A stretch of 64,000 nucleotides of DNA, from the NCBI GenBank assembly GCA_022836915.1, contig CP094668.1, positions 682,001-746,000 on the forward strand, in the 5' to 3' direction. The position numbers were made by a program, and so were the translations under genes. The notes below the pieces were generated by a model that saw nothing but the letters and a program-made list of their open reading frames with translations, was not told where the DNA came from and searched no databases. Below, one piece after another: positions 29,207 to 38,211 of the stretch. Position 1 is the first letter of the stretch. The number at the start of each line of letters is the position of its first letter. Source of the stretch: Paenibacillus sp. OVF10. GTDB lineage: Bacteria; Bacillota; Bacilli; Paenibacillales; Paenibacillaceae.

Positions 29207-30350
29207 AAAAGTAGGAAAAGTACTGTCTGTGAGCATGGTCGCAGTACTATCCTTATCACTGCTTGCTGCATGTGGCAAGAAGGAAGAAGCAAAAACACCG
29301 GAATCGACGGATACAAGTGCTGTAGTCGCTACGTATGATGGTGGTACTATTACAGCCAATGAATTCGACATGGAGCAACGTGTCATGAAATTCCTCTATC
29401 CGGAGTATGCACAAATGATGGATATGGACGATTTCAAAGAGTATCTGGTGAAACAGGAAGTTGCTTATGAATATCTGAGTGGCAAAGCAAGCGAAGATGC
29501 CAAAACAGCCGGTACAAAAGCGGCAACTGAGCAATTCGATAAAATGAAAGCTTCTGTTCAGGCAGATCAATGGACAGAAATGCTCAAAGCTCAGAACCTG
29601 ACAGACGATAACATTAAAAACTACATGACTCGGATCATGACAGTAATCAAAGATAAAGAAACAGGCGTTACGGACGATGCAATCAAGGCTGAGTTTGAGA
29701 AAAACAAAGATCAGTTCACAACGGCTTCCGTTCGTCACGTGCTGATTAACTTCACAGATCCAAAAACGCAAAAAGAGCGTAAAAAAGAAGATGCACTTAA
29801 AATTGCAAAAGAAGTAAAAACCAAGTTGGATGGCGGAGCTGATTTTGCTGAAATTGCAAAAAAATATTCCGAAGATCCAGGTTCTGCTGAAAAGGGTGGA
29901 CTGTATGAAAATACACCTGTAGGTAGCTGGGTAGAGGCATTTAAGGAAGCTGCAAAAACGTTGCCACTGAACAAAATCAGTGATCCAGTAGAGACAGAGT
30001 ACGGTTACCACGTCATGAAAGTGGAAGCTCGTACAGAAGCTGACTTTGCCAAATTGACGGCTGAACAAAAAGAAAGTCTGAAGAGCCAATTGGCTGCAGC
30101 TGAAATCGATACGTTCATGCAAAATGAGTTGGACAAAATCGTAAAAGAAGTGAAGTTGCCAAAAACAGAAAAAGCTGAAGAAGGCACAACTGAAGGTACG
30201 ACTGAAGGAACAACAGGTACAGGAACTGAAGGAGAGAAAACAACCGAACCAAAAACGGATGACTCCACAGGTACGGATACCAAGACTGACCAAGGTACGA
30301 CTGGAACAGACAAAGATGCAACTACAGATGAAGGTACAAGCAGCAAGTAA
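29190..30350 (+). CDS. PrsA-like foldase lipoprotein
   Basis: 386 residues: a lipoprotein signal peptide with lipobox LLAAC (Cys at residue 28), a SurA/PrsA-type N-lobe, a PpiC parvulin domain (about 175-280: SVRHVLINFTD, KYSEDPGSAEKGGLYENTPVG, ISDPVETEYGYHVMKV) and a 60-residue Thr/Glu/Gly/Asp-rich tail. It is membrane-anchored outside the cell and probably folds secreted proteins. The tail is made of repeated TTEG and TGT units. Its ATG at 29190 lies inside the mfd end behind AAAGGGGGA. Confidence 0.88.
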   Translation: MLPKYKKVGKVLSVSMVAVLSLSLLAACGKKEEAKTPESTDTSAVVATYDGGTITANEFDMEQRVMKFLYPEYAQMMDMDDFKEYLVKQEVAYEYLSGKASEDAKTAGTKAATEQFDKMKASVQADQWTEMLKAQNLTDDNIKNYMTRIMTVIKDKETGVTDDAIKAEFEKNKDQFTTASVRHVLINFTDPKTQKERKKEDALKIAKEVKTKLDGGADFAEIAKKYSEDPGSAEKGGLYENTPVGSWVEAFKEAAKTLPLNKISDPVETEYGYHVMKVEARTEADFAKLTAEQKESLKSQLAAAEIDTFMQNELDKIVKEVKLPKTEKAEEGTTEGTTEGTTGTGTEGEKTTEPKTDDSTGTDTKTDQGTTGTDKDATTDEGTSSK

Positions 30351-30440
30351 GTTGGTAAAATTGCTGTGTTAGCATACGTTTAGGGTTAAATTCGCCCGAA
30401 TGAATGCCTTGTACTACGTAAATATGGACAACCATACAGA

Positions 30441-30483
30441 GAAGCAAGGGGAGGACTTAGGACCTCCTTCTTGCTTCTTCTTT
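30441..30483 (+). terminator. Terminator after the PrsA-like gene
   Basis: GAAGCAAGGGGAGG pairs with CCTCCTTCTTGCTTC, followed by a pyrimidine-rich TTCTTTT. Confidence 0.8.
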
Positions 30484-30553
30484 TATATATTCAAGTCGTA
30501 TGGGTACATGGTCGCCTTCTTCGAAAGTTACACAACTATATTCTCCGAAGCAT

Positions 30554-30583
30554 GTATAAGGAAATGGGAACAGATGAATACTA
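30554..30583 (+). promoter_or_regulatory. Sigma-G promoter candidate of spoVT
   Basis: GTATA (30554-30558), 18-base spacer, AATACTA (30577-30583) matches the sigma-G pattern except the first base of the -10. spoVT is a sigma-G gene in B. subtilis. Confidence 0.6.
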
Positions 30584-30680
30584 TGGTCAAGATATCACAC
30601 TAAACGTTCTGGGACTTTCCTCTACCCATTAAGGAACAGTAGTTGAAAAATCTTCTCGAGAAAGTGGGGCAACATGTGAA

Positions 30681-31222
30681 ATGAAAGCTACTGGTATTGT
30701 CCGCCGTATAGATGACCTTGGTCGTGTGGTCATTCCAAAAGAAATCCGCCGTACGTTACGTATTCGTGAAGGTGATCCACTGGAAATTTTCGTGGATCGT
30801 GATGGAGAAGTTATCCTTAAAAAATATTCGCCAATTGGCGAACTTGGTGATTTTGCCAAAGAATATGCAGAATCCCTGTATGAGAGTACAGGACATGTAA
30901 CGATGATTTCTGACCGGGATACCATTATCACGGTGGCAGGTGGTTCGAAAAAGAGTATTTGGACAAGCAGGTTGGTCAACTGTTAGAGGGATGTATGGAA
31001 AACAGAAAGACCATTTTGGAAACAAACAATGGTTCTTATGAGCTTAGCAAAGATCATGACGAGACGTTATCCTCTTTTGTTATTGCGCCGATTATTTCAG
31101 GTGGTGACCCCATCGGAACGGTTATTCTGTTCAATAAGGATGAATCAGTTAAGATGTCTCAGATGGAAGTGAAGATGTCTGAGACGGCTGCTGGTTTCCT
31201 TGGCAAGCAAATGGAACAATAG
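30681..31222 (+). CDS. spoVT: Stage V sporulation regulator SpoVT (one frameshift)
   Basis: About 180 residues: an AbrB-type DNA-binding domain (MKATGIVRRIDDLGRVVIPKEIRRTLRIREGDPLEIFVD) fused to a GAF-like regulatory domain ending SETAAGFLGKQMEQ. In the forespore it tunes sigma-G genes, activating some and repressing others. The frame breaks at the AAAAA of 30948-30952; one A restores GGSKKEYLDKQVGQLL. It is bracketed by terminators, hence monocistronic, and lies 66 kDa-scale mfd's downstream neighbourhood as in Bacillus. Confidence 0.94.
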
Positions 31223-31232
31223 ACCGCAGATC

Positions 31233-31270
31233 AACTCCTGGTGCCCTGTCTTGGGCATACGGGAGTTTTT
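31233..31270 (+). terminator. Intrinsic terminator after spoVT
   Basis: ACTCCTGGTGCCC pairs with GGGCATACGGGAGT with an internal loop, followed by T. Confidence 0.85.
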
Positions 31271-31319
31271 GCATTTTAAAGGACAACGAGTTAATCCGGA
31301 AGATTGTGATGGGGGAGGG

Positions 31320-31349
31320 TTAGTCTGTGTGCCTTCAGGCAGTTATAAT
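31320..31349 (+). promoter_or_regulatory. Possible promoter of the spoVB-like gene
   Basis: TATAAT at 31344-31349 with TTAGTC 18 bases upstream. The -10 is perfect and the -35 is poor. Confidence 0.35.
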
Positions 31350-31387
31350 AGCAAGGTATGCTTAAAAGGATTACGCGGGAGGGACTT

Positions 31388-33143
31388 ATGAAACAGCCGT
31401 CTACAGGCTCAAGGCTGCTACAGGGTGCATTTGTACTTGGGCTTGCTGCCATTATCTCTAAAATTATTGGTGCTTTTCAGAAGATTCCGCTGCAGAATCT
31501 GGGGGAGACGGTGTATTTGGCATTTACAATACGGTGTATCCGTTATATATGCTCATTATCACGCTTGCTGCTGCAGGACTGCCTCTGGCCGTATCCAAAT
31601 TCGTAGCAGAACAGAACGCACTCGGAAGACCAGACGAGAGCAGAAGAATTATTCGACTATCTTCCCTACTGCTCGGGGAATTGGAATGATAATGGCGCTC
31701 TTGATGTATGCAGGTGCGCCGCTGATCGCTGACATGATTGGCAATCACCATGTGGTTCCATCGATTCGTGCAGCTTCATGGGCTTTGTTGTTCGTTCCGG
31801 TGATGACAGGGCTGCGTGGATATTTTCAGGGATTACAGCAGATGGTTCCAACAGCGGTATCACAAGTGGTGGAGCAGACGATACGTGTCACCGTCATGAT
31901 TGTTCTGCTTCTGTGGTTGATGAGACGGGACGCTTCGCTTGAGACGATTGCCGCTGGTGCCATGATGGGCTCCGTTGCCGGCGGAATGGTTGGGCTGCTT
32001 ACCATGTTAGGGTACATGGTCCGTCATCGGCGGAAAGGCAAGGAAGGGCGAACCGGGCAATTGGATTCGGAATGGAGCAGTAAAGGTGGAGAGGTTGGAT
32101 CAGAACGTCAGGAGCGTCAAGAGTATCAGGATCATAGGCCGGTTACGCCACAGAAGAAAACGGTGAGTGCTGTTAACCCCGCTCTGGCAGAACAATCACG
32201 ATCCAATGGTGAGTGGATCAAGACGCTGCTCATATATGCCATTCCCGTCTGTTTTGGGTCACTCGCCGTGCCGTTGATGAATCTGGTGGATACCTTCACC
32301 GTGCCACGGCTTCTACGGGGAGAAGGACTGGATGAGCTCCAGTCAATGGTTTCCTTCGGCATCTACAACCGTGGATTGCCGCTGGTTCAACTGGTGACGA
32401 TGCTGGCCACGTCACTATCTGTGCTGTTTATTCCGGCGATGGCGGAAGCCCGGTTAAAGGGCGGGCCAGAAGCCGTCCGGCAGCAAGCAGGCCTCGCGCT
32501 GCGCTGGTTCTGGTTGATCGGCCTGGCGGCATCCGCGGGTCTCGCGGTGCTGGCGGAGCCGATTAACCGCATGTTGTACGGAGATGCCGCAGGCACCGAA
32601 GCACTGCGGTACATGGCGCTGACGGCTGCGGGCAGCACCGTCAGCATTATTGCGGCGGCGCTGCTGCAAGGCCTCGGCGCCGTGCGCGCACCCGCGTTCA
32701 GCATGCTGGCCGCCGCAGGCGTCAAGGCGCTGCTGAACGTTATGCTTGTGCCGGCGCTGGGCATCAGCGGCGCGGCCCTGGCAGGCGCAGTCGCCTACAT
32801 GCTGGCGGCTGGCCTGAATGTGGCGCTGCTGGCGCGACTTGTCGCCCTGCGCCCTGCCCCTGGCGCCGTCCTGGCGAAGCCGGCGCTGGTGATCGCCGCC
32901 ATGAGTCTGGCGGCGGTAGGCACGGCCTGGGCCGCCGAAGCGGTACTCGGCGGCATGGGTATCGCGGCCGATCGCCGGCTGGCCGCGATGGGCGTGAGCC
33001 TACTGGGCATTGCCGCAGGCTCGGCCGTGTTCTTGCTGGCGGCGGCCCGGACAGGGCTACTGACCGCCGCGGAGCTGGCGGCTGTGCCCAAGTTGGGGCC
33101 TCGCCTTGCCAAGCTGCTGCGCAGACTGCGTGTGCTGCGCTAG
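31388..33143 (+). CDS. SpoVB/YabM-type polysaccharide flippase, two frameshifts
   Basis: About 585 residues with 12-14 hydrophobic segments, of the MOP exporter superfamily (Wzx/MurJ/SpoVB). The start MKQPSTGSRLLQGAFVLGLAAIISKIIGAFQKIPLQNLGG and TVYPLYMLIITLAAAGLPLAVSKFVAEQ are typical. It likely flips a lipid-linked wall precursor. One G is missing from the GGGGG at 31501-31505 and one from the GGGG at 31675-31678. A charged 60-residue cytoplasmic loop (32030-32200) separates the halves. The 3' third is visibly richer in GC and Ala/Gly/Leu codons than its neighbours. ATG 31388 follows GGGAGGG. Confidence 0.85.
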
Positions 33144-33209
33144 CTTCATGCTTACGGTGCTTCTATACCCAGCACAGCTAATATGCAATTATAGGATATC
33201 GAATGATTC

Positions 33210-33218
33210 TGGTATAAT
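33210..33218 (+). promoter_or_regulatory. Extended -10 promoter of mazG
   Basis: TGGTATAAT is an extended -10 element, 75 bases before the mazG ATG. No good -35 precedes it. Confidence 0.5.
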
Positions 33219-33293
33219 ACGTGTAATTAGTCCTGTTCAGGCACGATGAATCAGTGAGCTTGCAACAGGATAGTCCGGATGGAGGTTTACGTA

Positions 33294-34785
33294 ATGAGTG
33301 CAGCTTTAACCGTAGTGGGTCTTGGATCTGGAGATGCAGACCAACTGACCGTAGGTATTATCAAAAAATGAAACATGCAGCTACGCTGTATGTACGTACC
33401 CTGGATCATCCCGTATTGAATGATCTGAAGCAAGAGGGGCTGAAGATGACATCATTTGATGCTATCTATGAGGCGAAGTCCTCCTTCCCCGAAGTATATG
33501 ATGAGATCGCGAATCAACTGATAGAAGCCGCTCGCAAGGGTGAGGCCGGAACGGAGATTGTGTATGCCGTACCCGGTCATCCGATGGTAGCAGAAGCAAG
33601 TGTACGCCTGCTCAAAGAACGTTGTCCGCAGATGGGTATCTCATTGCGTGTCATGGGCGGGGAGAGCTTCCTGGATGAAGCTTTTATACGACTTGGATTC
33701 GATCCAATCGAAGGGTTTCAACTTCTGGATGCCAGCAGCCTGAACACGGAACTGGTACAACCACAGTTACATACGTTGATCGGACAAGTCTACGATGTGT
33801 TCACTGCTTCGGATGTGAAGCTATGCCTGATGGAGGTTTACCCGGATGATTATCCGGTATTTGTTGGTCACGCGTTGGGTGTACAGGGCCAGGAGGTCAT
33901 TCACAAGATTCCATTGCACGAACTGGACCGGATCGAAGGGTATGGCAATCTGTCACTAATCTATGTACCGAAGAACACCGATGATGCCTTGCGTCGTCGA
34001 TCCTTTGCGCGTTTGCATGAGATCGTCAATATTCTTCGCAGTCCGGGTGGCTGTCCGTGGGATCAGGAGCAGACGCATCAATCCATTCGCAAAAACCTGA
34101 TTGAAGAGACCTATGAGGTCATTGAGACAATCGATGAGGATGACCCCGACCATATGAAAGAAGAGCTGGGTGATCTGCTGCTGCAGATTTTATTGCACTC
34201 CCAGATGGAAGAAGAAGTGGGCACATTTAATGTGTATGATGTCATCGAAGGTTTGAATGATAAGCTGATCTTCCGCCATCCACATGTGTTTGGCGATAAT
34301 CAAGCAGAAGATGCGAATGAAGCTCTTCAGAACTGGGAACAGATGAAAGCAGAGGAGAAGAAGCGCAAAGGCCAGGATCAGGAGAAAGTTTCCGTGCTGG
34401 ATGGTATACCGCGTGACTTGCCTGCATTGATGAAGGGATACAAGCTACAGAAGAAAGCAGCCAAGGTGGGCTTTGACTGGGATGATGTTGAAGGTGTGTT
34501 TGCCAAGATCGAGGAAGAATTGGCGGAGTTGAAAGAAGCGGTGCAACAAGGCCAGTCTGCGGAAGAACGGAAGCTTGAACTGGGGATTTATTATTCGCAG
34601 CCGCGAACGTTGCAAGATTCATCGATACGGACCCGGAAGAGGCACTCGCTGCGACCAACCGGAAGTTCGTTGGGCGGTTCCAGTATATCGAGGAGCGTTT
34701 GCGTGAACTGGGAAGAACACCAGCAGATAGCAATGTAGAAGAGATGGAGCAATTCTGGCAGGATGCGAAGAAGGCAGGATTATAA
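33294..34785 (+). CDS. mazG: Nucleoside triphosphate pyrophosphohydrolase MazG with N-terminal methylase-like domain (YabN), two frameshifts
   Basis: About 497 residues: a tetrapyrrole-methylase-like domain (LTVVGLGSGDADQLT..., YAVPGHPMVAE) fused to a MazG domain (CPWDQEQTHQSIRKNLIEETYEVIE, EELGDLLLQILLHS, KVGFDWDD), as in YabN. It hydrolyses non-canonical or excess NTPs. The frame breaks in the A run at 33363-33368 and the GGGG at 34582-34585; adding one base at each gives IIKKMKHAATLYV and LELGDLLFAAANVARFIDTD, ending KKAGL at 34785. ATG 33294 follows GGAGGT. Confidence 0.93.
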
Positions 34786-35091
34786 AGGGTTCAATTTTCT
34801 GGGAAAAGCCAGATAACTTTATTCCATTCATGCTATGCAGTGTGTTATGATAATACGAACATGTGTTCATCTGTGTAAACTGGAGTTGGTGTTTAGCGAC
34901 GAATGGTTTCGGGTACTGGTCTTAGACTGTTGCCTGCGGACCATCGACAAAAAGCTAAAAAAGTCGCGGACCAAGGCAGGATTTCAGATACCAAGCCAGA
35001 ATACATGTGTAGTGACCTAACGCGAATCAGCGGCAATCGATGTATTGTCAGGAATCGCAGATACTTTTTTCAATTTGGGAGGCTTTTAAAA
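34786..35091. other. Leader region ahead of hup
   Basis: A 306-base gap with no supported gene. A TATGATAAT motif at about 34847-34855 is a possible -10, without a clear -35. HU genes are normally strongly transcribed, so a promoter is expected here. Confidence 0.35.
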
Positions 35092-35364
35092 ATGAACAAA
35101 ACAGATCTGATTAACAACATTTCAACCAAAAGTGGTTTGACTAAAAAAGACGTTGAGTCCGTATTGAACGGCTTTTTGGGAGAAATTACAGATGCACTTG
35201 CCAGCGGAGACAAAGTACAATTGATCGGCTTTGGCACTTTTGAGACCCGCAAACGTTCCGGTCGTACCGGACGTAACCCACAAACAGGGAATGAAATCGT
35301 GATTCCTGAGTCCACTGTTCCTGCATTCAAAGCAGGCAACAAACTTAAAGAAGCCGTAAAATAA
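35092..35364 (+). CDS. hup: HU family nucleoid protein
   Basis: 90 residues: MNKTDLINNISTKSGLTKKDVESVLNGFLGEITDALASGDKV, the IGFGTFETRKRSGRTGRNPQTG arm and the VPAFKAGNKLKEAVK end are classic HU. Compacts and bends DNA as a dimer. GGGAGG precedes ATG 35092; a longer in-frame start at 34903 is not supported. Its TAA shares a base with the next gene's ATG. In B. subtilis hbs lies elsewhere. Confidence 0.96.
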   Translation: MNKTDLINNISTKSGLTKKDVESVLNGFLGEITDALASGDKVQLIGFGTFETRKRSGRTGRNPQTGNEIVIPESTVPAFKAGNKLKEAVK

Positions 35365-35642
35365 TGCGTCTTGATAAATTCCTGAAGGTCTCCCGGCTAA
35401 TCAAACGCCGTACTGTGGCCAAGGACGTCTCTGAACAGGGACGTGTTCTGGTGAACGGACGTGAAGCAAAGCCCAGCGCCGCTGTCAAAGTGGGCGATGA
35501 GCTGACGGTTCAGTTCGGTCAGAAACTGGTCACCGTGAGGGTGGAACGAATTGCTGAGAGTACCAAGAAGGATGAGGCGAGCAGCCTCTACACCTTGGTG
35601 AAGGAAGAGCCGATCGCCAAGGATAACGGGATGAACTGGTAA
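35364..35642 (+). CDS. rqcP: Ribosome quality control S4-domain protein RqcP (YabO)
   Basis: 92 residues with an S4 RNA-binding domain (MRLDKFLKVSRLIKRRTVAKDVSEQGRVLVNG, VKVGDELTV). B. subtilis RqcP stabilises the P-site tRNA on obstructed 50S subunits while RqcH adds poly-alanine tails. ATGs overlap: hup stop TAA and this ATG share one base, so translation is coupled. A terminator follows. Confidence 0.92.
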   Translation: MRLDKFLKVSRLIKRRTVAKDVSEQGRVLVNGREAKPSAAVKVGDELTVQFGQKLVTVRVERIAESTKKDEASSLYTLVKEEPIAKDNGMNW

Positions 35643-35686
35643 CAGTACATCTGGTATTAAATATTCATTCAATGCAAGTTGAATCG

Positions 35687-35719
35687 AAACGTCCTCCTGT
35701 AACAGGGAAGGGCGTTTTT
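35687..35719 (+). terminator. Intrinsic terminator after rqcP
   Basis: AAACGTCCTCCTGT pairs imperfectly with ACAGGGAAGGGCGTTTT, followed by more T. Confidence 0.8.
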
Positions 35720-35814
35720 GTTTTTACTGGATGCCGGGTTATTTGTTCAACAACGCTGGTTCTATTCCAACCTCCACACCCATAAGCTAGGTGTAAGAAG
35801 GAGGGGTACATGCC

Positions 35815-36099
35815 ATGGTTGAGCACGGTAAGGCCAAACAGCATCATCTGAGCATGCAGAATCGGAAACTGCTGGATCTGACGGGTGTCTCCAACGTGGA
35901 GAGCTTCGACAGTGAGGAATTTTTGCTGCAGACTGAACTTGGGCATCTGACCATCCGGGGGCACAATTTACATATCAAAAACCTGAGCCTGGAGGAAGGT
36001 CTGTTATCCATTGAAGGCACAGTCAGTTCGCTCCAATATCTGGACCCCGGTTCCCAGTCCAAAAATGGTAAAGGCCTGTTTGGCAAGATGTTCCGATGA
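35815..36099 (+). CDS. yabP: Sporulation protein YabP
   Basis: 94 residues: HHLSMQNRKLLDLTGVSNVESFDSEEFLLQTELGHLTIRGHNLHIKNLSLEEGLLSIEG is the YabP/YqfC fold, a mother-cell (sigma-E) family needed for normal spore formation; the exact role is unknown. ATG 35815 lies nine bases past AAGGAGGGG. Another ATG at 35810 is out of frame. A CATAAGCT about 30 bases upstream is only a loose sigma-E -10. It overlaps yabQ by four bases. Confidence 0.9.
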   Translation: MVEHGKAKQHHLSMQNRKLLDLTGVSNVESFDSEEFLLQTELGHLTIRGHNLHIKNLSLEEGLLSIEGTVSSLQYLDPGSQSKNGKGLFGKMFR

Positions 36100-36665
36100 G
36101 TCCGGATACTCAATGGATCACATTGATGTGGATGCTTACCTCGGGGGTCGTGATGGGAATGGCCTACGACAGTTACCGGGTACTGTCCGGACAGCTGCGG
36201 TTTCCGAGATGGAGTATACACACGCTCGATCTGTTGTACTGGGTTGCTTCCGCGCTGTTCGTTTTTCGGATGCTATACGCCGGAAACCACGGACAGTTGC
36301 GGTTTTATGTCTTTTTGGGGCTGATTATAGGGGTTTGCTTCTATTTTTGGCTTTTAAGTGTTACAACCCAGCGTTTTGTGGTAATGTTAATTAAACTCGC
36401 AAGAACGCTGATTCATTGGTGTGGACATATCCTTAACATCCTGATCGTTATGCCGGTTAAAGGAATTTTTAAGTTAATTCGCGTATTATTCGGTTTTGTA
36501 ATTGCGATACTATTATTCCTGGGCAGGCTGGTGCTGCAGTGTTTGGTACCTTTCGGCAAGTTGTTCCGCTGGATGTTTAGGCCGCTCCTGAAACATTGGG
36601 TAACGCCACGCTTCATGATCCGTGTGGGTACAAGAATTGCAGCGATGTGGAAACGCTGGTTTTAA
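36096..36665 (+). CDS. yabQ: Spore cortex biosynthesis protein YabQ
   Basis: 189 residues, with four or five hydrophobic segments in the first 160 (MWMLTSGVVMGMAYDSYRV, LDLLYWVASALFVFRML, FLGLIIGVCFYF) and a basic tail. YabQ is a mother-cell membrane protein needed to form the spore cortex. It overlaps yabP by ATGA and is followed 11 bases later by divIC, so yabP-yabQ-divIC form one unit. It is intact. Confidence 0.9.
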   Translation: MSPDTQWITLMWMLTSGVVMGMAYDSYRVLSGQLRFPRWSIHTLDLLYWVASALFVFRMLYAGNHGQLRFYVFLGLIIGVCFYFWLLSVTTQRFVVMLIKLARTLIHWCGHILNILIVMPVKGIFKLIRVLFGFVIAILLFLGRLVLQCLVPFGKLFRWMFRPLLKHWVTPRFMIRVGTRIAAMWKRWF

Positions 36666-36676
36666 GGAGGTCCGTA

Positions 36677-37011
36677 ATGGGTAAAACACCTGTGGGCAGA
36701 TCAAAGGCTCCAACTAACCAAGGAAAATCTGCCGGTGCAAAAAGGCGCCTCATGCTTTGGATGACGTTTATGATTGTATTTGTAATATGGGCAGGATATA
36801 CATTCCTTGTGCAGACTGCACAAATTTCGGACAAGAGTTCTCATCTGGCCACTCAGCAAGCTTCAAAGGAAGATACGTTGAAGAAGCTGGAACAGTTGAA
36901 GTACGAAGTCAGCCGGTTGAATGACCCTGAATACATAGGACAGCTGGCACGGAAAAAGGATATTATCTTCCTGAGGAAACGCCGATCCAGGTTGAAGAGT
37001 CAGGGAACTGA
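36677..37011 (+). CDS. divIC: Cell-division protein DivIC (FtsB-like), one frameshift
   Basis: About 111 residues: basic N-tail, one membrane helix (about 27-48), then a coiled coil (ATQQASKEDTLKKLEQLKYEVSRLNDPEYIGQLARK). DivIC pairs with FtsL and DivIB in the divisome. As written it runs to 37081 with an unrelated tail; adding one A to the AAAAA at 36953-36957 gives the expected KKGYYLPEETPIQVEESGN ending at 37011. AAGGAGG precedes ATG 36677. Confidence 0.9.
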
Positions 37012-37105
37012 TGGAATTTGGTCTATTACCGAGCTAGGTTTGTTATCCGTGTGTCTGAAGCCGTTAAACCGGAAAAAATAGGCTCTCTGATGGGGTAGTG
37101 TTCAG

Positions 37106-37135
37106 TTGACCTTGGTTTACGGCATAAGGTATAAT
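37106..37135 (+). promoter_or_regulatory. Sigma-A promoter of yabR
   Basis: TTGACC (37106-37111), 18-base spacer, TATAAT (37130-37135). Confidence 0.7.
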
Positions 37136-37209
37136 TACATTAGCGCAGCATTGATTTTGGCATTCAAAAAATCGGGTTGTATATTTTTAAGGGAGGATCA
37201 TTTTATTCT

Positions 37210-37740
37210 ATGGCAATTGAAGTGGGCACCAAGTTAGAGGGCAAGGTGACAGGAATCACGCATTTTGGAGCATTTGTGGATCTGTCAGGAGGTGTCACGG
37301 GTCTCGTTCACATCTCGGAAATCGCCGACAATTACGTCAAAGATGTCAACGACCACCTGAAGCTGAATGACCTCGTTACAGTGAAGGTTATCAACGTTGA
37401 CAAGGATGGCAAGATCGGACTTTCCATTAAGCAAGCTGTTGACAAACCGGTTGAGCAACAAACCCAATCTAGACCCCCGAGAGCTCCTAGACCGGAACGC
37501 AGTGGAGGAGATCGCGAACGATTCAGCGGCGGAGGCCCAAGTGGTGGCCAAGGTCGTGGTGGTGGCGGCGGTGGATTTAACCGTGGTGACCGCGGAGGCC
37601 GTTCTTTCAAGCCCGCAGCAGGCAAACCTTCATTTGAGGATAAAATGTCACGCTTCCTGAAAGATAGTGAAGAGCGGATCTCTTCGCTTAAGAAGAACAC
37701 AGAAGGCAAACGCGGAGGCCGTGGAGCCAAGCGTGTGTAA
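37210..37740 (+). CDS. yabR: S1-domain RNA-binding protein YabR
   Basis: 176 residues. An S1 domain fills residues 1-75 (GTKLEGKVTGITHFGAFVDL, GLVHISEIADNYVKDV, VKVINVDKDGKIGLSIKQ), followed by an Arg/Pro stretch and a run of glycines interspersed with arginines (RGG-like, about 100-130), then a charged helix. It probably binds RNA, perhaps on the ribosome, but its role is unknown. ATG 37210 has a GGGAGGAT site about 14 bases upstream, longer than usual. A strong promoter and terminator make it monocistronic. Confidence 0.88.
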   Translation: MAIEVGTKLEGKVTGITHFGAFVDLSGGVTGLVHISEIADNYVKDVNDHLKLNDLVTVKVINVDKDGKIGLSIKQAVDKPVEQQTQSRPPRAPRPERSGGDRERFSGGGPSGGQGRGGGGGGFNRGDRGGRSFKPAAGKPSFEDKMSRFLKDSEERISSLKKNTEGKRGGRGAKRV

Positions 37741-37771
37741 TCTGTCACAACCTGATCTAAACATATAAGTA

Positions 37772-37804
37772 AAACCGTTAGCCTATGGGCTAACGGTTTT
37801 TTTG
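37772..37804 (+). terminator. Intrinsic terminator after yabR
   Basis: AAACCGTTAGCC and GGGCTAACGGTTT form a 12-base perfect stem, loop TAT, then seven T. Confidence 0.95.
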
Positions 37805-38211
37805 CGTTTCTTTCACAGATAAGTAGTTGAATAGCTTTTTTGTAAGGTGAAGCTCCATATCCCCAGTTTTTCTGCACGGCAAAATGGAACCATAAGAACA
37901 TTTGTCGTCTACCATTTTTTACCGACAGGTTTCCGTGGCATTCCACAGTTATCCTGCTCAAATGATGGCGAGACCAAACCATCTCCGGTTCAAAATCAGA
38001 CATTCCGATTGTCGGAATCAAGTAGGAGAATGAATGAAACCACAATAAGGCCGGGGTTTCGCTCCACCGCGCCAGGCTTGTTTCTTTTGTCGTAAACTTT
38101 TTGGACCCTGCCCACCTATTCTGACAAACTACGTCTTCTAATCTATCTATAATCAGAACCATCGAGAACGAAACACGAAAATTCAAATTAATCGAATGGG
38201 GTGCCTTGAGG
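37805..38211. promoter_or_regulatory. Upstream region of spoIIE with possible Spo0A-regulated promoter
   Basis: No gene or tRNA seen (B. subtilis has tRNA genes near here). TATAAT (38148-38153) lies 59 bases before the ATG at 38212. Spo0A-box-like TTGTCGTA (38087-38094, +) and TTGTCAGAA (38119-38127, -) precede it, and no -35 is spaced normally, as in the Spo0A-activated spoIIE promoter of B. subtilis. A hairpin ATTCCGA/TCGGAAT lies at about 38003-38019. Confidence 0.45.
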
